Source of the DNA: Pseudopithomyces maydicus
Lineage: Eukaryota; Ascomycota; Dothideomycetes; Pleosporales; Didymosphaeriaceae
DNA length: 64,000 bases
Direction: 5' to 3'
Assembly: GCA_026873275.1 (NCBI GenBank)
Contig: JANTUC010000003.1
Coordinates: 992,001-1,056,000 of the forward strand
The position numbers and the translations under genes are program-made. The notes under the pieces were generated by a model, which was not told the origin of the DNA, did no database searches, and saw only the letters and a list, made by a program, of their open reading frames with translations. Positions 32,409 through 42,420 of the stretch are shown here, piece after piece. Numbering within the stretch: position 1 is the stretch's first letter; each line of letters opens with the position of its first letter.

Positions 32409-35283
32409 CATGTACTCGGCCCAAATTTCTCGCCCTCGGCAACAGTCTTCCTTATCGCTGTATTCAGGTAGTCCTGTGAATCTTGTCAGCCAAACTCAAT
32501 GCCTGCCACTGTCAAACGCTTTGGCTGTGCAAGTGTCTCGGCTGGATCAAGTTGGCACTCACGGTTGTCTCGAACGGCTTCTGGTTGCCCCACCATGAGA
32601 TGGAGTATTCCTTGAATGTGATGGCAAAGAAAATCACAATGGTGGAAATGATGAGTCCGGCGTCCAGACCCGCCGCGGTGATGTAGTCTAGTCGTTCGCA
32701 CAGAAATCAGCGACCCGGAAAGGAAGAGGCCACCGCAATGCCACAGGCATACGTACTGTACTTGTGCCACCATCCATGGAATCTCCTCATGATCCAGTAG
32801 TTGAACACCAATCCCCAGAGTGCCCACGTCGAAAAGCTGAGCGGGGTCGCTGGGGAAGCCAACCCATTGCGCCCAGCATCACCGGTGCATTGAGATATCG
32901 AAGCGGAGACTTGGGCGCCACACGCATGAGGAAGAAGAATATTATCGGCAGAGCAGCACCGATTAGCCAGTAGTAGTGAATCGAAGAATAAATAGACCCG
33001 GGTCCAAACATCCGGTCCGGGCCAATGACACCCCATACGATACTACTGGAAAAGAATGCACGTCCGTTCGGGCACGTGAAGTTGCTCTTCTGCAGGCGCG
33101 TGCAGACCTCTGGTATGCTGGGGAAGAGTCAGCCATGTCGGTTCATTCGGAAACTATGCAGTAAAAATCCACCACTTACTTCCCCAGCGTCCAATTCATC
33201 ACTGCGACCTGCACGAAGCTCGCCCACAGCGTGGCAACAAGCTGGGCCATGAACGCAGTCTTGGGCGGTACCTTCATGTAGTGTGCGAGCTTCAAGTCTG
33301 CTGAAAAGAGCTGCGCCTGTCCCAGAACACAGGTGCTGTACACCTTGAAAATCATCACGCCGATGGGCTTTCCAGGAATCATGTAGCCCCCCAGGAAAGG
33401 CGATAGAATGTTGAGAGAGAGCATGATGTTGGTGATGCCGTAGATCATGCAAGTCGGAATGATGAAGATCAACGCCACAATGAGCGACACAAAGTACGCC
33501 CACCAGGGAATCTGGGAATCGTAGGCCAAGATGGTGGCGAGCCCAAAGCTGACCGAGACTACAAACAGAATGCCATACCACCAGTCGGGACAAGGCGCAT
33601 ATTTTTGCATGAGCTTCATGTGAATGTCGGGTTCTTGGTTCCGTGCTTCCCTGAAGCGATACCATATTTCTTTCCTGTGGAACAGAATAACGTGGACTAT
33701 TGATGCCGTCAGAGCCGCGAAACTTAGGCCATAGTTCAACGCGAGGGTTGGGGCCAAGAACATTGGAGAGTAAGCTTTATATTTCGTGAGATCAAAGCTG
33801 AAGTTGGGTCCTAGAATATTGGTGACATTATACGCCGCCTGTGTGTTATCGAACGTAGTGGAGGTGTTGATTGGCAGATAGTCTCCATACCAGGTATTAG
33901 TAAAGGATATACCAAGCGTCGTTATCAATACGAAAACAATCAATCCGATAAGGGTGTTCATATGTGCGTGAGCTGGTGCAAGCAGAGGATCGAGTAGGTA
34001 GCTAGACACGTATGTCCAATCGAATGTGATGGGCAAGAGAGATAGTCCAGTATATCCACCGAAGAGTTGATTTACTATCACGTTGTCTGGTTTGATCCTG
34101 ATGATGGATGAGTAGAGAACAGAAGATTTTTTGTGTTCAATCAACGTCGTGAAGACGAAGCTGGAGAGCACACAGAGCTCAATGAATATGGTGGAGAGTA
34201 AACATACCAGGTAGCGAAAGCAAACACTTGGAGGCCCTGCCATATGACACCTATGCTAATTAGATCACTGCGGTCGTAGCCAAGGTTCAGCTTGTTTACC
34301 TGGAAACCAATAGTACACAAACATCCCGCCCATGACGACGAGGAAGAAACGCATTCGTGATATCTTCCAACCGTTCGCCTCCTCCTCGTCTGTATCATGG
34401 TCATGAAATGCATGGAGTAGCGCAGAGTTCGAGAATTGGTTAGGCCATATGATTGCCGCAGGCCACACCTTCAAGGTAATCAGCTACATATGTAATTGCT
34501 CCACCTTGTGGATATTGTGAGGCTCACCAGAAAGCGGCGGAAGATACCAGCAAGAGCTATACCAATCACTTGACTGCTCAGCGTAAATAGTAGCTGGAAG
34601 CCCCATGACATCTTCACGTTGTAAAATGGAGTAGCTAGTAGTGCGAGAAGCGCATTAGTACTATAAGCGTAACTAATTGAAATACCGGCCATGATCTGCG
34701 GACGCTGTGAGCGTGGCAATCATCATCACGGCTGCTTATACTCACTGTGACTACGGCATGTTCTTTGATATTGAAAGGTCCGGTATTAAGTGTCCACTTG
34801 ACGCCAAACGTGTTAAACTGCTTCGTTGGTATCACTCGAGCCCAGAGAACGCCGAATGGATACACCACTCTACTCGTGTCAGCGATACGTTTGTCAAAGT
34901 TTTGGTCACTGTACCGCTTACAACAATACGACAATGTTGGGAAAGTTGATGGCTGGGCTTCGCATAGAAAGGAACATGTTGATTCCGGATGCAATCGTCA
35001 CGAAAAACATTCCCAAAATCCATGCCCGTACTGTGTTCGCCGGCTCACCGCCATCTATATTTCTAACGGCAGCTCTTACTTCTTCATATGGAGAATCTTC
35101 TATGAAATCAGCCTGTGCCTGTTTGATGGCTTCTGGGTCTCCATCATGAGTAGCGGCATGAAGCTCATCGATTTTATCTTGTTTCAAATTCGGGTCCCAT
35201 TGATGGGTCTTTTCCGTGACGAAAACAGGTTCAGCTTCAATAGAAGTGCTGTATGCGACCTTTTCGTGCGGGAAGTCGCTCAT
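32405..35283 (-). CDS. OPT-family oligopeptide transporter, nine exons, with apparent 1-nt frameshift
   Basis: Plasma-membrane proton-coupled small-oligopeptide/glutathione-type transporter, about 784 residues. Exons: 35283-34922, 34869-34746, 34695-34528, 34483-34300, 34250-34208, 34097-33180, 33117-32757, 32687-32563, 32473-32405. Introns are 44-109 bp and all phases agree except inside exon 7. Marks: SPYEEVRAAV, LNTGPFNIKEH, AGISISYAYSTNALLA, WGFQLLFTLSSQVIG, WFPG-VIWQGLQVF, DNVIVNQLFGGYTGL, NFTCPNGRAFF, and the C-terminus DYLNTAI...FGPSTW. In exon 7 the frame breaks at the G run 32852-32855 (plus strand); one more base restores the conserved LPPATP motif followed by LVFNYWIMRRFH. A lost base in the assembly is more likely than a dead gene, because all other exons are intact. 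Confidence 0.9.
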
Positions 35284-37625
35284 ATTGAATTGAGCACTCT
35301 ATCACACAATGACGCTTGACCCACGCTTGGAAAAGCAGCCTTTCCCACGTATTTAATCCAAAGTATGAGAAGCAGTTATCCAATATGCTGACCTGAGGAA
35401 GCTTGGCTTACCTCGGTTACATGCGCACGTCCAAATCAAGTGGTGATAAGCATATGTAGTGGTATCGTGGTGAGGGGAGCGCTTACCCAAACCAGTAGGC
35501 GAAGCGGTTCCAAGGTTGAATTGCAACCATATGCCCCACCAACGGTAGATGAAAAAGCCATGGAAGCAATGATATCGTTGGCGGAAGTAGACAGCCTAGG
35601 CGTGGAGGGTGTCGAGACTAGAGAGAGCCTGTAATGACATGACCGTCGTGCAAGAGCTTATCTTTGCTTCCTCTAGTGAATGCTGGCGACATTGTGCCTT
35701 GACCTCGAAGGGAGAGAATAGGTGAACACCCTCCTCGACATCTGGACGTAGTCACGGAAAGAAACTTGAGGTATGACACAATTGTGTGCACATTGATAAG
35801 ATCGGAACTAAAGCCGTTGGACTCAACGTAGCCGAGGCGCATGACGGCAAAGACAGGAGACCAAAATGTCTATCAATGTTATCTCTGGTAGGGCACTTCT
35901 AGGCCGTTCCATTAAGAGATACGCTTCACGCTGCAAGTACATCACATAGTAATGCATCCTTTTCGTACGGCCCATTGAGCATTTCTAGCTGGCTAGCGTG
36001 TCTTTGAGGGAAAGATGCTAGCGCTGCCACGAGTCATGTCGGGTCAACCCCAGGGTCCAGCACAACCGTGCAAAACGCCGGGGCTCCGGCTGCCGGCAAA
36101 GCACGTGACACACCGCCGCCTACGGGTTGCTACAGAATCCATAGAAGCTGCGTGCGGAGGAATCTTTGCACACGTTGACGCATCTATTGAAGCAAAGGAT
36201 AAGGCGCAAGAAATGTCAGGATATGAAGGGTAAAGGAAGGACGTGATCTGAATTATTCCAAGGTTTTCTCCAGGCGCTTTGACCACATGCACCTCAACTT
36301 TTACATCACCCCTCACCCCAATCCCTCCACAACAGCCCCCCAACCTTCACATGTTCAACTGTCCACTAAGCTTCCTAGATTCACATCATCTTCTAAACAT
36401 CACACGCCGGGAACAGAGCCTCCCGAATGCAGAGACAGATTCGGATCTATTTCGGCAGCGTGAAACAGATGATGCGACACCACTCTGCCTCAAAGAAGTT
36501 AAACATGGTTTAAGCATAAATAAACGTTGACGCTCTTCCTACCTGAGGCTACCGAGGCTCCCGCAGAAACTAGGTCTCGTAGCGCCCTTAAGTTTTGTCA
36601 CATTCAAACACTCCATGAATCGTAAGCTGAACCTTGTTTCCACACATGAGCCACAGTGACGAGACAGGAGCAACCCTGTCTGGGCTCAGAGGCGTCTCAA
36701 AACTGAGCTATTATTGTACGTGGTGCTTCACAATCGTTCTAGAGTGGACATTTTGTCATCATTGCTCTGAGGAGTTGTGCTTGTGAGAAACGAAAAATGT
36801 GACCCAATTGCGACTTTATTGGCAGCGATGTCTTTGGCAAGGTATGTACATTGAGTATTTACAGTCCCATAGAGTGCAGGCATTAAGGTTTAGAGAGATC
36901 AAGCCCTACAGTATCAACTAGCTTCAGCCACTGACGTTGATCAAGAGGGTCCCACCCAAGTACGGTCCCAAGCAAGAGAGGTATACTGTAGCACGCACAA
37001 ATTACCACATTCGTTTACTGTCTATTCTTAGGCTTTAACGTGACTTGACCGTTATAGATGACTCCAAACAATGTTGCAGCGAGTAATAATTGAAACGTTA
37101 TTGGTAGGGATTGCCACTGATAATTACAGTTTGTGATGTCGGCAGTATGCTCTCGTGTTTAATTTTACCTCACCAACATAGTCTAGGCCGCTATCACCGA
37201 CCATGCTTCTAACGCCAAGACCTGTCAACACAACTCGGAAACAGAAACAGCTGGCTCTCGTCACTATTGTTGTTCGAATCACGTTTCGTTGCACCTGGAA
37301 GAGGCAGGCATGCGGGGAGGAAACTGCATTTTCGACATGGTGAGTGGTTAGATGCCTCAACGTCGAACTGTATCACGCCTTGGCCAAAACGACGTGCTTC
37401 CTGAGGACGGATCGATACAGCCCGAAGCCTCATCGCTGAATCAGGTTTGTTGATCATCCAGACTGGACATGTCGACGATGGTATAAGAAGAAAGAACTTG
37501 CCGTGGTTGAAAGGACATCAGCGATCACAGTTCCCAACCATCCTCTACAATAATCACTACTCCTCTTCACTTCAACTCACTTTTTAATTATCTCTCTAAT
37601 TATCAATCCACTTGACCGGTTCAAG
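35284..37625. other. Intergenic region between OPT and gEgh16-like gene
   Basis: 2.3 kb without a convincing gene: divergent promoters of the OPT transporter and the gEgh16-like gene lie at its ends. Short frames at 35440-35634, 35842-35618 and 37457-37209 show no conserved pattern. A stretch at 36930-36975 faintly recalls part of 5S rRNA on the minus strand but is too partial to call. Confidence 0.5.
37482..37488 (+). promoter_or_regulatory. TATA-like element of the gEgh16-like gene
   Basis: TATAAGA lies about 140 bp upstream of the ATG at 37626, followed by a CA/CT-rich leader (ATCAATC, CTCTTCACTTCAACTCAC) of the sort found before strongly expressed fungal genes. Confidence 0.45.
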
Positions 37626-38742
37626 ATGCTTTTCACCAAGACTTCCGTTATCTCTTTCGGCCTTTTGGCCTCCAGCCGCCTCGTTGCAGGTCACGCCGCG
37701 GTAATCAAGGCTGTTGGTGATGCAGGTGGCCAGGGTTCCGCCATCGGAGGTACGCATTTTGCTCATTCCATCCATCAACAAGCTGCTAACGATCACAGTT
37801 GACCCCAACACTCCTCGTGATGGCACTGGCCGCAACCCCTTCCAGCAAGACTCTACTCGTTTCCGAGGAGATGCCGCAGACGCCTGCGGTGAGACTCTTG
37901 GTGGAGGCGACAACAACCCCGAAACCGGCACTGCTCAGGTCATGCAGCTCAACGGCGGAACTCTTCCCCAGGTCACCCCCGGCGGCATGCTCATGATGAC
38001 TCTCCACCAAGTCAACGGTGACGGTGCTGGTCCTTACATTGCCATGATCGACGCCACTGGTACTGGTACTCAGTGGGCACCCGCCACTGTTGCCACCAAC
38101 GTCGATGGCAATGCTCGTGGCCGCAACAACGACAACGCGAAGACTGATCTTCCTCTCAACGTCGCCATCCCCGCCAACCAGACCTGCACAGGTACTGTTG
38201 CAGGCCAGAGCAACGTGTGCATGGTCCGCGTCCAGAACCCAGCTCGTGCTGGTCCTTTCGGTGGATGTATCCCCGTCCAGATGGCCGCTGCCGCTGCCGC
38301 TCCCGCCACCGCTCCTGCTGCTGCCCCCGCCGCGGCTGCCCCGGCCGCTGCTGCCCCTGCCGCTGCTGCTCCTGCCGCTGCTGCCCCTGCTGCCGCTGCT
38401 CCTGCCGCTGCTGCCCCGGCCGCTGCTGCCCCGGCTGCCGCCGCTCCTGCTTCCGGTTCGGCCGCTGGTGTTGCTGGTAAGTTCACCCAGACTTCTCCAC
38501 TCCAACATGGTCACAGTCACTGACACATTCAAGGCACTGTCCCTGCGGCTAACGCCCCTGCTGCTGCTGCCAATGGTGCTACTGGTGCTACGACCGGTGC
38601 AACTGGCGCTACCACCGGCTCTACCACTGGTGCCCTTCAGAAGCGCGACCCCAGGAAGTCCAGGGACGGCGTTGATGTTTCCGACGATGCTGATGAGGAG
38701 GAGGTCAACCCCAAGGGCCAGCGCACCACCATCGGTGTCTAA
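37626..38742 (+). CDS. gEgh16/MAS-like secreted protein with Ala/Pro repeat
   Basis: Predicted 336 residues, exons 37626-37749, 37799-38476, 38534-38742; introns 49 bp (branch GCTAAC) and 57 bp. Signal peptide MLFTKTSVISFGLLASSRLVAG, then HAAVIKAVGDAGG and the gEgh16 core (NPFQQDSTRFRGDAADACG, PQVTPGGMLMMTLHQVNGDG, GPFGGCIPVQ) with paired cysteines. Relatives are expressed in appressoria or during early infection in several plant pathogens; the family is not a toxin family and its molecular role is not settled. Residues ~202-258 are PAAAA-type repeats, followed by a Gly/Ala/Thr tail (ANGATGATTG), a Kex2-like LQKR and an acidic end (DDADEEE). The start is certain; repeat length may vary between strains. 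Confidence 0.9.
38284..38453 (+). repeat. Ala/Pro-coding minisatellite inside the gEgh16-like gene
   Basis: Imperfect 15-bp units of the type GCTGCTGCCCCTGCC coding for (P)AAAA blocks. Synonymous changes (GCC, GCT, GCG, CCT, CCC, CCG) differ between units, so the repeat is held at protein level and not a fresh DNA expansion. Confidence 0.85.
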
Positions 38743-40170
38743 GCTAGCTGCGCTGCTACGGATGCTACACTAACTCTCAAACGACATGGCTGACGATGGA
38801 ACTGGAAAAATGGATGATGTATATACCACTGCATATTTGCACAATAGTTGAGCTCGGCGGACTGGTCTGTGACCGCGCTGGGGTGAGTTGATATGGGTTT
38901 TGTTTTGGTTTACTGTATTAGTTTGGCTGGGAACTGGATTAATGCTACACTGATCGCAATATTTGTCCTTCTTCATCGAGTGATTGTGTGCATTTGCTTT
39001 TGACGCCTTGTTTTTCAGGAAGACGTCGAGTCAAGCTTTGATGGGCTGTCTGTGCTCGGCAGCTCAGCAGGGGCAGTTGGTTGGTAGGGATCAACGTTGT
39101 GTCTCATCCCAGTTTCGTATGTGGCGCATTGTGGCCGAACCTTGCAGATCGTCAAACATATGGAGGATGTGACCCTCGGCCTGATTAGATCATCCGAGCT
39201 TCTATTCGCCCTGCGCAGTGCTGCATGTACGAGTAAAATTAGATACTCACACCACGTCTGAAACATCGAGATACATGTATGTACTCATGCAGTTAATGAA
39301 AAATGTTTTCCGGCCTGTTCGGATGTATTCGACCAGTACAACAAGCTTTTAGTTGAGAAGATTGGATGCAATCAGGGTATTTGACCATTAGGGGTCGTGA
39401 AGGGACGCCGGTTACTATCGGTGTTATTGTACATTTTGTTTCTCCCGTGACTGCGAGCTTTGCTCTCTTTGCAACGCCATTATCGTAATACCATGAGGCT
39501 TCGTACATGCTCAACCTGATACATGATTGTGTTTTGGTTCGCAAGGATTGCCAACGGATTCCAATTAATCATAACACCTCACATGATCTTGAGCATAAGG
39601 TTCCAAAGTAGCGATGAACAGGATCACATGACAACCCTGTGGAAATTAATGTAAAATATACAGCAGTAGAAACTAATACTTGAGAAAAGTACACTACCTT
39701 TCTTAGGTGCTTTACATACGCCTATTTTACGTCTACTAAGATGGAGATATATTCGTTTTTTAATTACCTTTTTATTAATTGGGTTCTTATACTGCACCTT
39801 TAGAATTAGAGACTTAAGATTTAATAATGGAAACATAGTTAAAAAAGACACACTACTTCTTGTTTCACGAATCGCCCAGACAAGAAATTTATACGTTCTA
39901 GTCACGTAGATTATTTCTTCAGGTATGTATTTTTTCGCTCAACTCTCGTATCGTTACATAAATTACGTGTTCTCTGTTACATATAGAACATATCGAAACA
40001 ATTCGACTACAGGTAAAGAACTCACAACGATTGGTGTTGGCATATATGAATGTATAAAGAACTCATAGGTCACTCGCTGAAGCTGCCTAGATTCCGTGTT
40101 TCAAACGATAGCTACTCGTGAAAGGCTGAGCTATCCACTTGCCGTGAGTCCGCCCACACATGGAAACATC
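38743..40170. other. Intergenic, with AT-rich island
   Basis: Region between convergent genes. From about 39640 to 40010 it is markedly AT-rich compared with its flanks (TTTTTTAATTACC, TTAAAAAAG). A minus-strand frame at 39905-39624 ends in Lys/Ile-rich sequence with no known domain. The island may be a decayed repeat, but no terminal repeat or transposase remnant is visible. Confidence 0.45.
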
Positions 40171-40569
40171 TCACTTGAGTGGTACGCCAGTGTCTGTATC
40201 CATACCCCTTGCCTTGAACCACTCTTGTGCCTCCTCAATCTTGCGCTCGACATCCTCTCCCTCCTTCGTAAGAGCCTCAATCTCCTCCTCGGCAATAGCA
40301 ATCTCTTTCTCCAATGCTTTGATCTGTTCACCGTAGATGTCCCGATCCGGAGTGACTTTGGGTCCATCAATGATGGGTGTGTCCCATTCTGGCAAGTCAG
40401 GGTGGTTTTGTCCCTTGTAGGCGATATGGATGACCTTTTCACGGGCGGCAATCTCCTTCGCCTGAATCGTGTGCTTTTTGCGACAGATTTCGACACTTAG
40501 GTCGAGTAGGGCTTGGAGGGCGTCGAATCGGGACCCGATCTCCTCTTCGCTGGGAGTGGAGGCAGCCAT
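40171..40569 (-). CDS. Small coiled-coil protein, unknown function
   Basis: Intronless 132-residue frame starting MAASTPSEEEIGSRF. Two helical stretches look like coiled coil: residues ~10-45 (DALQALLDLSVEICRKKHTI, then AKEIAAREKVIHI) and ~80-118 (EQIKALEKEIAIAEEEIEAL, then EGEDVERKIEEAQEW), linked by a Pro-rich loop (NHPDLPEWDTPIIDGP). The heptad-like spacing and amino-acid use support a real gene. No signal peptide or membrane segment, so it is cytosolic or nuclear. I do not recognise the family; small subunits of larger complexes often look like this. Its 5' side faces the GNAT gene's 3' end, 560 bp away. Confidence 0.7.
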   Translation of the reverse strand: MAASTPSEEEIGSRFDALQALLDLSVEICRKKHTIQAKEIAAREKVIHIAYKGQNHPDLPEWDTPIIDGPKVTPDRDIYGEQIKALEKEIAIAEEEIEALTKEGEDVERKIEEAQEWFKARGMDTDTGVPLK

Positions 40570-41133
40570 ATGTCGAAGAACCTATACGCCAAAGTTAGCT
40601 TTAGGAAACGACTAACAGGATCTCGCTTCTTGTTATGTATAGAGGGCTTACCAGTAGAATGTTATTTGTAGTTATTTGTTATTTGTGCTTGCGATGGTTT
40701 TTTTTTCTCAAGAGATGGGCGATGCCGTGTTCGGCGGGTTTAAATAGAAAGAATGGTCGACCTAGGTAGAAAATAATTAATCGGGAATGGTGCTTGCCGG
40801 GTTAGTGAATGAGTTTCGCATTCTGGTTCTCGAGGCAACCGTCGCTGCTTCCTATCCACCATTGAGACAGTATTCGCAGTCCCCAATTAGTGTTTGGCTG
40901 GCATGACTGGGTGAAAGAACACCGGGTATCTGCATGTCACGAATTCTATTATGACTATTGTTAGAGTCTTCTAGGCATCAGTGTCATAACAATTGTTCAC
41001 AAAACACAAAAACAAAAAGATATACGACATGTAGAGTATTGCAGATGTAGCAAGTATCTAGCCAAAGTACACAAGTGTGCACCAACGTAGCGTGTCAGTC
41101 GCTTGAAACGCCAGACTCGTGCTTGAACTACAG
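40570..41133. promoter_or_regulatory. Upstream region of the coiled-coil gene
   Basis: 564 bp between two minus-strand genes. A pyrimidine/purine-skewed stretch with a T8 run lies near 40700, about 130 bp upstream of the start codon. No other element seen. Confidence 0.35.
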
Positions 41134-41867
41134 CTACTGCTTGATTCCAGTGCGCAGAAACAAGTTCGGTGGCTTATCCCTGGCTTGGAACTCCTCGTCC
41201 ACCTCGTAAACAATGTCCTGGTCTCCTTCCGGTTGGAATCCCAGCTTTTGATACGCACCTCTCCCCATACTGCTTGCCTCGGTAGTGCATTCCAGATTGC
41301 CCCTTTTCTTTGCCTCGTCCAAACCCCATTGTACCAATTTCTGCGCAATACCCCTTCTCTGGAAGTCGGGATCTACAGCACACATGTCCAGAACAAAGAT
41401 GGCCGGCGGATCGGCATCGACTTTCTCTTTTGCGTATGCAATCCTTCGCCTCCATAACGACTTGAACATCTGAGCAGCAAAGCGTGCATCGGTAGGATCG
41501 AGAAGCGGTACAAGGCCCGGGCTGAGATGGTCGGTAGGGGGTCGCCATGGCCGTCAACAAACGAGGCCTGCTGCCAGATAGCCATGCCCACAATGCTGCG
41601 TTGACTGGAGCCCTGAGGGCTGGGCAGTGTAGCCTTGAGGAAAACGGTGTTGGGTTTGCCGTCCTTGTTGGTTTTGATATTTTGCCAGCGCTCGGTAAAC
41701 TGAGCAGCGCCTCTCTTTTGACCCTCGGGGGTTTCCCAGCCAGGGCTTACAACTAGCCATACCGAGTCTTTGGCTTGACGGCCGAAGGCTTCAGAAACGC
41801 AGTAGAAAATTTGGGCGAAGTCGTCGGCGCTGGAGACGGGCTCGACGGTGATTTCGTTCGCTGCCAT
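41134..41867 (-). CDS. GNAT-family N-acetyltransferase, with apparent 1-nt frameshift
   Basis: Acetyl-CoA-dependent acetyltransferase of about 244 residues with no intron. Start ATG 41867 gives MAANEITVEPVSSADDFAQIF. The first part runs to VDGHGDP, and the second begins in another frame (LVPLLDPTDARFAAQMFKSL) and goes on to FVLDMCAVDPDFQRRGIAQKL, the acetyl-CoA binding motif A (Q/R-x-x-G-x-A), then SSMGRGAYQKLGF, motif B. The switch point lies at the five-G run 41537-41541 (plus strand); one more base there joins both halves without gap. No splice sites could explain it. Family members of this shape acetylate small amines or metabolites; the acceptor is unknown. Divergent from POL3. Confidence 0.82.
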
Positions 41868-42240
41868 GTTGGATGTTTGGAGGTGCAACTATTCTGGAAG
41901 CAAGGAGGAACGACCTGACCAGTGACGAAACGTATACAAGAGGCGGCAGCGGTGGGTCATGGAGGGGCATGTTACAGTCGCCGTGTTACATAATCGAATC
42001 CCATTGCCTAGAACTGTTCGATGCAGGCTACCTAGGTGCCCCAAGGTACAGGGTGGGCGGCCAGCCACGTGCGATGGGAGAGACCTCGGGACCTCTCGAG
42101 GTCGGCAATGGGGCATGTTTAAACAGGACTCCTTCGTGCAGGCACTGTGCAGTGGCCATGTATCCAGAACAGGTGTAATGAGGACAGCGGTGCAGTGCCC
42201 GGGTGGTGTAGGCTAGGTCCACTCCAGGACTCGCCCATTA

Positions 42241-42246
42241 ACGCGT
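42241..42246. promoter_or_regulatory. MCB element (ACGCGT) upstream of POL3
   Basis: The palindrome ACGCGT lies 175 bp upstream of the POL3 start codon. In yeasts this MluI box is the site of MBF, which drives S-phase genes including replicative polymerases, so the position fits. The only other copies I noticed lie inside coding sequence (about 17521 and 23500). Confidence 0.5.
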
Positions 42247-42420
42247 GACAGGCATGTCACGGACCATGACGCGGAAGGCGCGACTTTCGTGTTCTCACGT
42301 CCACTTCGGCGTGCACGCTCTGTGACAACACCACAGCCACCTTTTGTCCTTTTGTCCTGTTGTCCCTTTGAGCTCTACTTCTTCCTCTCGCCCTGGCACC
42401 TGCTTCGGCGTCTTTCCACC

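Noticed and set aside
36925..36980. Minus-strand stretch recalling the 3' part of 5S rRNA (TACTTGGGTGGG)
   Set aside because: Match limited to about a dozen bases, no pairing ends and no full-length neighbour.
37626..38742. Calling the gEgh16-like product a toxin or proven virulence factor
   Set aside because: The family is linked to infection stages by expression, but its molecular action is not established and nothing in the sequence shows toxicity.
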